NCBI GenBank assembly: GCA_965153455.1
Contig: OZ234502.1
Coordinates: 971,267-1,035,266, forward strand
Direction: 5' to 3'
Length of the DNA stretch: 64,000 nucleotides
DNA from: Sphagnum compactum
Taxonomy: Eukaryota; Bryophyta; Sphagnopsida; Sphagnales
Shown: piece by piece, positions 22,990-33,399 of the stretch
Position numbering within the stretch: the first letter of the stretch is position 1
Layout of the letters: each line of letters opens with the position of its first letter
The notes under the pieces: generated by a model
What the model was told of the DNA's origin: nothing
The model's input: the letters and a program-made list of their open reading frames with translations, nothing else
The model's database searches: none
Translations under genes and position numbers: made by a program

Positions 22990-24870
22990 GGTAATTAGGG
23001 CTAGTTACGAAATAATGATCCATGTGTATTCGAACTGCTTTGTATGTCCACCTTAATTGGGTGGTATTTCAACTAGATGTAGTGAATGCTTTCAACACCA
23101 TCTTGCGTAAGGCCATCTTTTAAGAACTTCAAGCAAGAGGAGGTTAGTTGTTTTAACTTTTTCCTTTTGTTCGTTCCTTTTGTGCATTTTAACATCTTTT
23201 GTTCTTTAGTCATCACTCCCTTTCGAAAAATTTGTTTGTCATCTTTTCATTTGTGGGCACGTGTTAGGGTGACCCGTTTGTTGGGCATCTTTTGCGCTTG
23301 TTTCATTTTTGTGTTTATGTTCTTCAAACATTTTTTCCTTGTGTCTTTTCCCTTCCTGATGACACCCAAAACCTCAACCTTACCCATGTTGGTCCCCCTA
23401 CCTTTGATCATTTTGTCTCCTAGTTGGCTTTTGTGGGGTTGGTTGTTTAGCCTCACAAATGTTCAGCTTAGGCCCCTTCTAACTTGCCTCTTAGGTTCAC
23501 CTTCACATCTAATTTTTGTTGCCCTATCAATGACATTAGGATCTTGGGCATCTTTTTTTGGTTTTGGTTCCTTCTTCTCATCTTTTTTGTAGGAGCCTTT
23601 GGATGAAAACGTTTGTCATGTTAATGCATTCTTGAGGTTAGGGGATATTTTAAGTAGCATTTGGGATTTTTTTTTGATGTTTTGTTCAAAACTTTGTTTA
23701 TTTGCTTCGTTGTTTCCCCCTTTTTTCAGGTTTTGGGGTCAGCTTGTCATGTTCAGTTTGGCTTTGTAAGGAGTTTTTGAAAGGCTTTTGGGCCCGGGTT
23801 CTTTTAAGTGTCTTCAAGCTCCTTAAATCCAATGGCAAGTTGGTCTCCCCATTTCTAATGGAAGGTTAAGCTTCATTTTTGCAAAGGGCATTGTTTCAGC
23901 AACCTATTTAGGGAGTTGGGCTCTAGTTGCCCCCATAATTGCCTTTAGGTTGCCTGTTTTTATTGGAGGCAATAGGAGTGAAAGATTTAGGTTCATTATC
24001 CTTTCAAGCCCATTTGAGGTTGGTGTGGAAGCTTTTCCCCAATAGTGGTGGTGTGTGTAGCCCTCTTTTCAACAATTGGTAGAGAGAGGGGTAGATCGAC
24101 TTTAAGAAACTATTTCAAAAAGATTGCATTTTTTTGTCTAATATCATTTTTTATTTGTTTTTGATTTGCATTGGGTGCACTTGAAATCTTGTGCAAGGCT
24201 AGGTGCGGGTGCATGGTTGTTTGTTTGTCTAGTGATCCTTTTTTACTGATTGGCTTCAAAAACTTTTTCCATTGCATTGTGCATTTGTTTGGGCCTCCCC
24301 CATCCTTTTGCCCTTGGTTTTTCACATTGCATTTGTGGTCAACTTTTGGACCCTATAGGGATCCACCTTCTTCATGGCGCCCATGGTGGGGAGAGAACGA
24401 CTTCCCATGATGCTATGTGGGATGCCTTTGTATCTATTGTGAAAGATGCATGATTAAAATTTTATGTGAGCACACCCACATTATTTTGTTGCCTACTTTT
24501 CAATCAACGGGTCAATGGATGGACATTGTGGTTTTGGTGGGTGGTGTTGAGATGTTGGCTGACATAATCATTGCTAACTCCATCCAAACAAATTTGGTTT
24601 TGCGGCTAGCTCTATCTCGTGAAGTTGCCATTATAATTGTGGCTGAACCTAAAGATGGCCATTATCATGATCGATATCTAGCAAATCAGTTTTTCCCTCT
24701 AGCCATAAAAAGGTTTTTGGGTGTTTAAATTAACAGGCCAATGGTTTTTTCACGGTTGTGCTGACATGGTATGGAGCATGAAGGGCTCTGGAGGCCCACT
24801 TCTTTGTAGAGAGGCTGTGGGTGGCATTGCAGTGAATGGATGCAGCCTGTATTTCAAGGCTTGTTGTTAT
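22990..24870 (+). mobile_element. Decayed non-LTR retrotransposon: RT plus C-terminal endonuclease-like domain
   Basis: A plus-strand passage near 23040-23200 translates as WVVFQLDVVNAFNTILRKAI then FQELQARGG, and PFVRSFCAF, matching the RT fingers/palm of plant non-LTR elements (QVD..NAFN). FPFLMTPKTSTLPM near 23345 sits where the FADD/DDTHI catalytic box should be, but its Asp residues are lost or out of frame. After more debris, 24361-24453 gives IHLLHGAHGGERTTSHDA and WDAFVSIVKDA. Then 24470-24720 gives MDIVVLVGGVEMLADIIIAN and FFPLAIKRFLGV, and 24750-24800 HGCADMVWSMKGSGG after a stop. This order is shared with two other copies in the window. Many frame breaks; inactive. Confidence 0.75.
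24361..24810 (+). pseudogene. Non-LTR C-terminal endonuclease-like domain, copy 2
   Basis: The clearest of three copies. HGGERTTSHDA and DAFVSIVKDA correspond to HGGEWIISHDG and DAFVSIVRNTG of copy 1. The block MDIVVLVGGVEMLADIIIAN keeps Asp residues 13 positions apart (D-x12-D), as in the PD-(D/E)xK signature of restriction-like endonucleases of R2/CRE-type retrotransposons. One frame change at about 24450 separates the two parts. Domain name is inference; the homology among copies is direct. Confidence 0.7.
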
Positions 24871-24949
24871 TGTTGGTGAAGGTTTTTTTAGGCTGATTGT
24901 ATTTTTGGGTGTTCCTCCCCTTTCCTTATTTGGTATGTTGCTTGGCGGA

Positions 24950-24976
24950 GGGGGGGGGGGGGGGTGGGCGTGGGTG
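24950..24976 (+). repeat. Poly-G tract (15 consecutive G) with following G triplets
   Basis: Fifteen G in a row (24950-24964), then TGGGCGTGGGTGG. It lies just past the 3' part of the retrotransposon. It may form a G-quadruplex or be a length-variable tract prone to sequencing error. Confidence 0.7.
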
Positions 24977-24979
24977 GCA

Positions 24980-27655
24980 AGTTTTCATCATTTATTGATT
25001 GCCTAGAAAACTAGACTGTATGTAAAGAAAGATTGAAACTCTAATAACTTAGATGATCCCAATTTCCAAGTATAGAATAATAGGTTGAGGAACAATGTTT
25101 ATTTGACAAATTTTGAAAAAAAGGGCACTTTTTTGAGAATTTTTTGTGTAGTGTAAATTTGCTAATTTTCTGGATTTTTATTTGAAAATTTTCATGTTAC
25201 AAAAACCCGAGGAAAGACAACTCTGCTAAGGAACCATAAAATATGGTAATATCAAGTCTTATTTAATTAAGAAAAAAGAAAAAATTGAGGATTGAAAAAT
25301 GAAAAATTATAAATCTAGGTAGATGGGTGAAATAGATAATTCCTTTTTTTCTCTCACAGCCAATGTCCAAGTACTAGGTGCTATGTTCTTCTGGGACTTC
25401 TTATGGAAGGGTAGAACTCTACACATATCCCGTTGACTGTAGTACCATGGCAAGTTCAACATTCAGTGTCAAATAATTATTTGATTTAGAAGACCACATG
25501 TCAAAAAAATGGAGTACTCTATAATAGTCTAAAGATTCTCTACTTTCCTTCAAAAAATTTTGTTAAAAAAATTTCAACATTTCTGAAAATGATATAATTA
25601 GTGTCAAAGCTGCGCATGTATACTATGGTAATGAAATTAATATTTGGCTAGGTATTGCCTATGTCTTCTTCAACCTAGGTTATCCCCAATCTGAAAGCTT
25701 GCAAGAATCTCAACTTAAGTTGAAGAACTAGCCAAGTTTCTTAACAACCTCGAAGTACCAACAATTGTCCTTAATGTATTATGAGTTTAGAAAAGTTGAG
25801 AGCAAGGATTCACCAACATGGATTCATACCTTGAATATGTCAAATACACCAAAAAGTCTTAGATGACATGCAGATCACAAACACAAGGTTGATGTTGGTG
25901 GGGGTGGGGAGGAGAGGGGGGTGCGTGAAAATTCTAACAAGCAAAAATTAAATTCGTATCTTGACCGTTGCAACGACAAACATGCATTTGGTTTAGTGTT
26001 TAGGGTTTAGAAAAATTTAGGAAAAAAATGTCGCCTTGCAAATATTCAAAACATGATGAGCTTTTGAGTTTTAATTAATTTGTCGATTTAGCACCAAAAG
26101 ATGTACCAGCAATACGTCAACCACGGTTAGTCATTTTGGATTGTACGTATATGGTGATATCTGTGGTAACTAGGTGTTGGGTCACCCCGAGGCCCATGGC
26201 TCTGGTACTTATATAGTACATACTATGAGGGGTGGAGAGGGTTTCAACTTGGGAACAGAGTTATTTTTTAAACCCTTTATTCAGATAGGCTTATAGTGTT
26301 AAACTAGTGTTGTTAATATACATAGGGTGTTGAATAGGCTTGTGTGTAGGTGTGAAGAAAAATTGTTATGGTCAATAGAGAAATTTTGTGAAGTCACTCA
26401 AACACAAGGCCTGGAACTTCTCATTTAACTGAAACACAAGTTCATCAGATACAAAAACTGATGGAATTTTATCATTAAAAAAAGAGTACATTGACATATA
26501 ACAACAAGGTGTGAAATTCCTTTTTAAGCACCAAATTAAAATGGAGTTTCATTCACATTGAGTTTTTAATTTTGCCTTGGTGTTGAGTCCTCATTATTGC
26601 TTATCCCATTGTATTGTGCCCTCATAGCTCTTTAATATTGTGTCCTTTTTTAATGTTTTATTTATCTATTTTTATTTTTTTCCAACTTTGAAATCTTGTG
26701 AATTTCATCTTGGGTATTGAGTTTTAGTTCTATTTCTAATTTCACCCTAGTTTAGGGATGAACTAAGGAAATTGCTAGATTGAATTTTCTATTGTGGTGG
26801 CTTTATGGAATTTCATTGCAGGATTTGGTGATTTGAATTTTTTTTGGCAAGATAGTGAGTGAATTATATACCTAACAACTAAAGTGTGTAAGAGGGTTTG
26901 GTAGGTTTGTGGGAATTTTAGAAGACCAATGGAAATGGTTGGAAAGGATCATCATTTTCAATGTTCAGCAAAATAGGGTTATGTGTTGGATTGCAGATTT
27001 TTTTTAAAGGCCAATGGGATTGCTGGAATTGGTGATTTAGAATTAATTACTTTACTTGTGTGAACTATTTACAATTCAATCCGTAATAACAATTTATATA
27101 TGGAAGGGGGTTCTTGCACATTACTTGTGCACTTTGTTTTCATTTTTGTGATATACCACCAATGGGGGTCATTTTGGCAGGAATGTCCAACAGAAAAAAA
27201 TGAAAAAATGAAAAATAAAATAAAATAAAAAGAAATTATTATTATTATTACTATTATTATTGAGGTTGAAATATTGCACCAGTTGGTCAGAAGAGAAGGT
27301 GGTTTGGATGATGATGGCTCGTAGCAAAGCCTTTGGGCAGGGTACGGCTACTGGCAATTCATGAGCCAGAATCAGCCAAACCATGCCTGATTCCAGACGA
27401 TAAAGTCAGGAAACCCTCTTGGAAGGCAGGAAAGCATCCCAGGAGTGTTAGGGGAGCACAGCAGAAACGGCCCTAAACCCTAAACCTGCATAATCGGCAA
27501 GGGTGGGCCAATTCCACCATATTATTCAGGCTACAAAACAGCCATAATAAACCCCTTGATTTTAATGTGTACATGTTCATTCACCAAGTCCCAGTTCACC
27601 GTATAATGCTTCAGTGAACCAGTGCAGCATGTCCAACTGGTACCTCGATCTTCTT
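24980..27655. other. AT-rich intergenic sequence, no gene recognised
   Basis: Contains GGTGGGGGTGGGGAGGAGAG at 25897, repeated phrases with GGTGTTGGGTCACCC near 26180, and an ATT-type trinucleotide run at 27235-27262. No conserved coding frame on either strand. Confidence 0.5.
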
Positions 27656-27767
27656 GAGTGAGACCTCTTAGAGGTTTGTTGTTGTTGATGGCGGTGAAGG
27701 TTCTTCTAGGCTAAGTGTTCTGTCAGGTGTTCCTTCCCTCTTTTGTTCTGATATGCTCCTTGTGAGG
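27656..27767 (+). repeat. Second copy of the non-LTR element 3' tail
   Basis: The sequence from TTTGTTGTTGTTGATGGCGG to GTTCTGATATGCTCCTTGTG closely follows 24863-24948 (CTTGTTGTTATTGTTGGTGA through TATGTTGCTTGGCGGAGG). It therefore appears to be the 3' end of another 5'-truncated copy, the usual product of incomplete reverse transcription. Confidence 0.55.
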
Positions 27768-28023
27768 GAGGTTTGAGTGCTTGATTTGTTTTAGGGTTTA
27801 AGTACTCAAATCATCAACAAGTGTGAATTTTAAACCCTAAACCTTTACAAGGGCGAGGTTTGAGTGCTTGATTTGTTTAGGTTTTAAGTACTCAAATCAT
27901 CAACAAGTGCGAATTCTAAACCCTAAACCTTTACAAGGGCGAGGTTTGAGTGCTTGATTTGTTTAGGGTTTAAGTACTCAAATCATCAACAAGTGCGAAT
28001 TCTAAACCCTAAACCTTTACAAT
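27768..28023. repeat. Three tandem 86-87 bp units containing telomere-like words
   Basis: Units start with GAGGTTTGAGTGCTTGATTT at 27768, 27855 and 27941 and differ at only a few bases, so the amplification is recent compared with other repeats here. Each unit contains TTTAGGGTTTAAGTACTC and, about 30 bp later, TTTAAACCC or TCTAAACCCTAAACC, giving inverted telomere-type words within a unit. The array abuts the retrotransposon tail. Confidence 0.8.
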
Positions 28024-28217
28024 TCGCCCTTGTTGATGGTTTTTTTCTTTTTGCCTGGACTTGGGTCCATCTATTTTGTACCTGTCTCTCTCCATTGTTG
28101 ATGTTTAGGGTTTTTTTTATTGATGTTTTGCAGGTTTTCATCATCTTAGAGGCTACATGTTAATTGAGGAATGCTGAATTTTGGACTAAGGAACACTGAT
28201 TTAGTCTTATAGTGGGG

Positions 28218-28712
28218 TCTTTTATAATATTTAAAAGCAACCCAACAAAAATTAGGATTTTTACCATGGTGTAAGTCTAGGTGTTAGTTCACCCAAGGGA
28301 TGTTTAAATTATATCTAAACCAAAACAGGTTTGGAATTGTTACCATGGTGCCAATCCAGGTGCTGGTTTGCACAAGAGATTTTTATAATATTTCAAAGCA
28401 ACCAAATGTTTTTGGAGCTTTATGATGGTACAAGCAGGGTTTTCTCTTTTTTCAATTTTGTGGTAGAAAAGAATTGGCAAATTATTCCAAAGAAAAAGAA
28501 AACTCGGTAAAATTCACAATAGAAAATTAAAATATTCCAATATTTTTTCTCAAAAATGGAAAAAAATTGTGAAATTAAGAACACCTCTTAGAAATCTAAG
28601 CGCTGGTTCATCCAAGGGATATTCAAAACATTTAAAAGCAACCCAATACTTTCTTTTGGAATTTTTACGGTTTTACAAGTGTAGGTGCTGATTCACCGAA
28701 GACCTTACTTAT
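28218..28712. repeat. Degenerate tandem repeat with TTTTTACCATGG..GTGCTGGTTCACCC
   Basis: Units of about 110 bp run: ATATTTAAAAGCAACCCAA, then ATTTTTACCATGGTG, then TCTAGGTGTTAGTTCACCC and AAGGGAT. Recognisable unit parts occur at 28227, 28340, 28385, 28595, 28630 and 28655. Related single motifs occur at 56310-56345 and 56948-56990, so the sequence is dispersed as well as tandem. Confidence 0.55.
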
Positions 28713-28739
28713 TAGTACACCTGGGCCAAATTGGATGCC

Positions 28740-29372
28740 CATCAGTTTAAAAAACTTGGCATTATGGAGACCACTGTATTGTCTTGCTTGCAAATGTGCA
28801 TGTCCAAACTGATGTTGTGTGATTCTTTCTGTTCAAAAGAACCTACAGTGCTGGTTTTGATGGTCAAATGCGTTTCAGAGGTTCTTTCAGTGTAAGTTTG
28901 AACTTGACTCTTACAATTGTTCAACCCTTTGATTTCGGTCAGGAGGCACATTTTTTCAAATGGAAGGACTGACATATGTTTGGGTTTGATTCGAAAATCA
29001 AGTTTGATCCATGAACACATTCTTACGGACTTCTCAATGCTAAAGATTGTATGAGTACAAAGTTTTCCAGCAATTTGAAGCGAAAGGTTTTCAATGTACG
29101 TATAGAGTCCAACAACTAATTAAAGTATATATTTGATTATAAAGTTCGGCCCAGTTGTCAACTTTTCAAAAACATTCAACTTAGCTAAGCTAAAGAACAG
29201 GAATGCTTTTTCATGATTCTATTTTTAGGGTCCAGATATAAGAGAAATCCATAAATTCACCCTGTCTGTCTTCAGTCTGTCTTTGGGCGTGCTTTCACCC
29301 CCTAATCCCTTTTCCGTGGTATCCATAAAAGTAAGGGAATTTTATTAAAACTCAGTACAGTATGAAATGCTG
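28740..29372. other. Intergenic sequence, nothing recognised
   Basis: No conserved protein; a 92-codon minus-strand frame (28742-29020) has no motif or context supporting it. Confidence 0.45.
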
Positions 29373-29498
29373 AAACTCAGCATTTAATGCACAAGGTTCG
29401 AGAGGAATTATAGTAGCTGTACACGTAGGAGAAGTTAAAATATATGTAGCAGTAGGCTACTGGAGGCGCTCAGGAGAAAAAAGACGGGTGAAACTCAG
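29373..29498. repeat. Dispersed repeat, copy 1 (partner at 44195-44318)
   Basis: From AAACTCAGCATTTAATGCAC to TGAAACTCAG this matches 44195-44318 almost throughout, including AAAATATATGTAGCAG and GGAGGCGCTCAGGA. AAACTCAG stands at both ends of both copies, suggesting a direct-repeat boundary. One copy lies upstream of the VQ gene, the other downstream of the Costars gene. Confidence 0.75.
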
Positions 29499-30271
29499 AA
29501 AACCAAAGCAACCCAAATGAGACCTGTTTCCTCCAAAAATTGGTTACCAAGGTGAAACCAAATATTAACTCAGTTGAGGTTCATCCACAACTGAGTAATA
29601 AGGGGGGCATCCAGTGAATGGTGCACTGGTGGGTGCTGGTGCACCGTCGCCTCTCTAGCCTACCCTTATTGTAAAGTAGGGTTAAAATGTTGGGCCAAAA
29701 CTATTTTGCTGAGCCAAACTGGCACGTTTTGACTTTACTGTGCAGTGCACCAAGTGGAGTTGCTCTAAAAGTAGGATATTCCTAGAGAAACTGTCTTCAG
29801 TTTCTTCAGTTTGAACTGGTTGGAGTGAGGCCTAAAAATAAGCAGGGGCGTGACCTTTTCGACACTAGAGGTTCATACCTGGTCAAATTCCTCTCGTGAC
29901 TTTGACTGAAAATCTTCTTGCTTGCTTGCTTGTTCTTCTTCTTCCCAGATAGCTCCCACACTAAAACCCACCACCACCCACCCAGTTTCTGCTAGCCACA
30001 AAATTCCTGGTGTTTTTTGTTGCTGAGAAATGGATCCAGATATGCAGTAGGCGATTCATGATCAGCATTTTGGGTTGTACAAAAAATCCACTGCGCTTTT
30101 GTACCAAAAAGCATCTTGGGTTGTACAAAGAAGCTGGTCGAGCTGTAGCAGTAGTAGCGAAAGACTGAATTGTACCGTCTCTCTGTAACTTAAAGAGAGA
30201 ATCTGAAGAACAGGTGTTGCTGCAAACGAGAGAGACAGAGAGAGATAGAGAGGTCTTTTCAGGCCAAGATG

Positions 30272-30284
30272 ATATTTTATATAC
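30272..30284 (+). promoter_or_regulatory. Candidate TATA box of the VQ gene
   Basis: ATTTTATATACG lies about 465 bp upstream of the VQ start codon, with no better AT-box nearer. That would give a long leader containing a GA microsatellite (30558-30581). Position alone supports it. Confidence 0.3.
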
Positions 30285-30556
30285 GTTCCAGTAGTAATTT
30301 GAACTGAAGATCTTATAAGAGTGTGTTTCCAAAAGTTTGCGAGATTGGAATCTGCAAGCAGTGTTTTTGATGTGATCTAGACACTGTTTTCTTAAAAGCT
30401 TATTTGCAAGATTTTGACCAAGCTGAGTAGTAATTTGTTTTCGTAAGATTAGCAGCTGGATCGAAGGCTTGTTTGTTTGACCTAGTTCATGTGAATTTGC
30501 AGCAGTCTTTAGCCATAGCCATAGTTATTCAGGGGTTGTGATCTGAAAGCTGCTGC

Positions 30557-30582
30557 TTGAGAGAGAGAGAGAGAGAGAGAAA
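30557..30582 (+). repeat. GA microsatellite in the likely 5' UTR of the VQ gene
   Basis: About eleven uninterrupted GA dinucleotides roughly 170 bp before the start codon; a shorter GAGAGAGACAGAGAGAGATA tract is at 30229. Plant promoters and leaders often carry such tracts, which bind GAGA-binding (BPC-type) factors. Confidence 0.6.
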
Positions 30583-30745
30583 CTCAGTCTTGGACTGAAA
30601 GAGAAAGTCAATATGGAGACAGCATGATCTGCTGAGAATCTGATTCGGTAGCTGAGATCGGGTAAACAGTTCGCGGAGGGAGGATTCTTGCTTCATAGAA
30701 AGCCCACACAGAAAAGAGACCATAATTCCAGTTGGAGCTGAAGAA

Positions 30746-31933
30746 ATGGCCAATGCAGATTACGGATCAGGGGGCAGAGCAGTGATCAAGGAGCTCGGGG
30801 AGTGGCCGTCGCAGCTGGGACATAATTCGGCGTGTGCAGGAATATTTACTCATGCAGCTGCATCGCCTGCAAGCAAGTATATATCTCGTCAGCAGCTGGT
30901 GCAGCAGTTGCTAGCGCAGATGGCTGCAAGCGATCCACGGGGAGCTGGTCGAGCTGCTGCAGCAGCAGCTGGAAGTACAGTCTCCCTAGAATCAGCAACT
31001 AGCAGTCAGGATGAGTCGTCGAAAATGCTGAGGAATCATGGTAACGCAAGCCCGACTAGCTTCGGCGCTACTGAATCATGCAGGCTGTCGACGCTAGTAG
31101 TGTTCGGCAGTTCAGGATTTCATGAGCCGCAAACTCTGTGCAGATCCCAAGCTGCTAACCAAAAACATTACGAGCCCAGCAAGATGTATGAACAAGCTGG
31201 TTGGAATCCACAACGGGTACCAGATCAAGGCTCCAGCTACAACGATTCTCTGAGCATGCGCCGCAGCTTGTCGGCTAGCTGGGAAAATGCATCGCCTGCT
31301 GCATCAACTAGGGGGAACACTAGAGAACCGAAATTCTTACCCGAGTCATCTACACGGCGGCAATATTCACGCCGCGTGCCGACGACAACCAAGCTGATGG
31401 TGGCAAAGAATTCCACTGAATTCCGCGCATTGGTGCAAAAGCTCACAGGTCTGAAACCAGAAATCTGTCGACATGAGCTTGCTGTCGGTAGTACTGATCC
31501 TCAACAAGATGCTGCACCAACACTAGAGCAGCAGAAGCAGCAGTTTGTGCGACCCCAACCCATGAAGCTGCAGAGAGCTGCTACTGCTACTGGCGATGCT
31601 GCAGTTACACCCACATGGTGGAATATGAGTAGCGAAGAAGCTGAATTTAATCCTGCACAACTGCAGCTAGTCACAGGAATTCATGCTTCCCACAACAATA
31701 ATATAATAACTACAAGTACCATGCCTATGGATGTGGACGAATACATGGTCAGTTCTGCAGTAGCAGCAGTAGCAGCACATGAGCCAAGATTCAACAATAG
31801 TGAAGCTCCCACTACTAGTACTATACTGAATGAAATTGATCATGATCAGATCAATGCAGCTGTGCAGGATCATGATCTACTTCCTTATTCACAAATAGAC
31901 GCAATGTGGCAGCAACAGCAACAGCTTCATTAA
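30746..31933 (+). CDS. VQ-motif-containing protein, 395 residues, intronless
   Basis: VQ proteins are plant transcriptional co-regulators that bind WRKY factors through FxxxVQxxTG; they act in the nucleus in defence, growth and seed programmes. Here residues 226-235 read FRALVQKLTG (31421-31450), preceded by RRVPTTTKLMVAKNSTE and followed by LKP, the usual family context. The rest is low complexity: Ala runs (AAAAAAG near 70-76), Ser/Pro patches (MRRSLSASWENASPAAS at 171-187), Gln-rich segments (LEQQKQQF) and a Gln-rich C-terminus (WQQQQQLH). It is a single exon, typical of the family, and longer than many members. The first ATG follows GCTGAAGAA and the N-terminus MANADYGSGGRAV has no competing upstream in-frame start. 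GC content is above the flanks. Direct WRKY partners cannot be read from sequence. Confidence 0.93.
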   Translation: MANADYGSGGRAVIKELGEWPSQLGHNSACAGIFTHAAASPASKYISRQQLVQQLLAQMAASDPRGAGRAAAAAAGSTVSLESATSSQDESSKMLRNHGNASPTSFGATESCRLSTLVVFGSSGFHEPQTLCRSQAANQKHYEPSKMYEQAGWNPQRVPDQGSSYNDSLSMRRSLSASWENASPAASTRGNTREPKFLPESSTRRQYSRRVPTTTKLMVAKNSTEFRALVQKLTGLKPEICRHELAVGSTDPQQDAAPTLEQQKQQFVRPQPMKLQRAATATGDAAVTPTWWNMSSEEAEFNPAQLQLVTGIHASHNNNIITTSTMPMDVDEYMVSSAVAAVAAHEPRFNNSEAPTTSTILNEIDHDQINAAVQDHDLLPYSQIDAMWQQQQQLH

Positions 31934-32420
31934 ACACCACGCTGATGCTGAATATCATCACTCAACGTCCACTGTAATTAGTCGAATGAATCCGTGAAGT
32001 CCCAACTCCAGCAAGCTTCAGATTGTCGATGACATGACAGAAATCAAATTTGTTGTACATGCGTGAAGAGATTTAACTAGACCCATTAACTTCCAAATCC
32101 TTGGAAATCAGGACTCAAAGAAATTCTTCCAACACAGAGCTCTGCTCTGCTCTGCTCTGCTAGAGATGTATGTATATATTTGTATCTATCCATTTTTAGT
32201 TTGTGACAACACCCACAAATCCCTTCCAGATGTACATACATAAAATTTGAAGTTAGTACTGTTTTGTTGAATTGTAGTTCAATGGATTCAATAGCCAAGT
32301 TCTAACAGTAAATCCATTTCCTTTTCTTTTCTTTTCTTTTTTTTCCCCTCTTTGGGGGAGTGGGTTTTAGTGACCAGATACTAGTGCAGAATCTATCTGT
32401 TAAAAGAAGTTCTGCAGTTT
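31934..32420. other. Probable 3' UTR and flank of the VQ gene
   Basis: Contains a short CTCTG pentanucleotide run (32139-32160) and a TTTTC-rich tract (32320-32345). No coding signal. Confidence 0.45.
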
Positions 32421-32421
32421 G

Positions 32422-32635
32422 TTGGCTCTGCCCTTCAGTGGAGAGAGATATTGTGATGCATCTAGAAATGGGCGAAAGTTTGGTATCCCTACATTCTATG
32501 GTCATGTGGAGTCCAATGTAGAAACATGTAATCCTTGGGCTTCACTATGCTCATTGCTAATTACCATGTGTTTCCAATTTCGTATGTTGCATGTTTATCA
32601 TCCTTAAATGGATGTTATTTTAAAGGGCAGAGCAC
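32422..32635. mobile_element. MITE-like element with TTGGCTCTGCCC ends, copy 1
   Basis: Starts TTGGCTCTGCCCTTCAGTGG and ends AAAGGGCAGAGCACA, giving inverted ends GGCTCTGCCC / GGGCAGAGC. Its first 110 bp match 43798-43915 (both have AAAGTTTGGTATC, TCTACATT or CCTACATT, and GGTCATGTGGA followed by a CCA). It lies 490 bp downstream of the VQ stop codon. Confidence 0.65.
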
Positions 32636-32859
32636 ATTAATGTGTGATGAGTTTCAGCATGTTCTCCAATGAGATATCTAAAGTCCATTGTGTTTGAATT
32701 TTATCATGTTTTGGTTCAAGAGTAAGCACTTGGCTTATAGTTCGATCAATCTTTTCAGCTTTTTGATTATTTTTCTTAAAAAATTTCACAGCATTTCATA
32801 CACGACTTGCAATACTCCATCCTTCAATTGCAAATATTTTTTGATGTGTGTGCACACAT

Positions 32860-33350
32860 CTTATCAACCTTATGGGTATTCACTTTTTATATTGTGCTCA
32901 TGATAATGAACACACTGGAACTCTTAATGCAATTTGCAACACTTTTGTCACCATTGCGTGAGATGTTGATTTTCACATGTGACAAGAATAATTACATGCA
33001 TTTCTTTCAACCATATTCAACTTCTCTTGTTGAGGAGTCAACATTGTGCTCACCAAAAATGGCATCCGCACCGTAGCCAACATTGTCATTGTCAACTCAA
33101 CGCGAGTGAATTTATTTTCAACTTTGCATAACTCAAGGATTAATCACCTTTGATGCAATTCAAGCCAAGGAAAGGATGTATCGCAATAAAAACCTCATTG
33201 ATCAATTCCTCCTTTTAGCAATTGAAGTATTTGGTTCCTTACACAAACATGCCAATGTGTTTTTACACAATTTTGCCAATGCCATTTAGAGCTTGAAAGG
33301 GCTAGAGGGCCCTCATCTCTATATCTTGGTCATTTTTTTTTGTCAAAAAG
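32860..33350 (+). pseudogene. Non-LTR C-terminal endonuclease-like domain, copy 3
   Basis: The plus strand encodes HFLYCAHDNEHTG, AICNTFVTIA, EQLHAF-like sequence after stops, then VNIVLTKNGIRTVANIVIV and NSTRVNL, and near 33290 SLKG.GG-like remains. It aligns in order with copies 1 and 2. Both Asp residues of the VDIVL...AD block have become Asn here. Several stops and shifts; inactive. Confidence 0.65.
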
Positions 33351-33399
33351 TTTCAAACACATTACAAAAAATGCGAATGTCTCCCATCTTAAATGTGGC

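Noticed and set aside
23086-23592. 168-codon plus-strand frame as a membrane protein gene
   Set aside because: The hydrophobic look comes from T-rich codons. Neighbouring frames carry RT blocks in the order expected for a decayed non-LTR element, so it is pseudogene sequence.
27768-28023. CRISPR-like array
   Set aside because: Units are contiguous tandem copies without unique spacers, and the genome is a plant nucleus.
28010-28035. AATTCGCCCTTG, resembling the cloning-vector junction GAATTCGCCCTT
   Set aside because: The surrounding units are native repeats with the same GCGAATTC and AAGGGCGA words, and no further vector sequence follows; taken as chance.
29961-30332. 123-codon minus-strand frame upstream of the VQ gene
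   Set aside because: Overlaps the likely VQ promoter and leader; composition is Ser/Leu-rich without a motif, and neither splice structure nor homology supports it.
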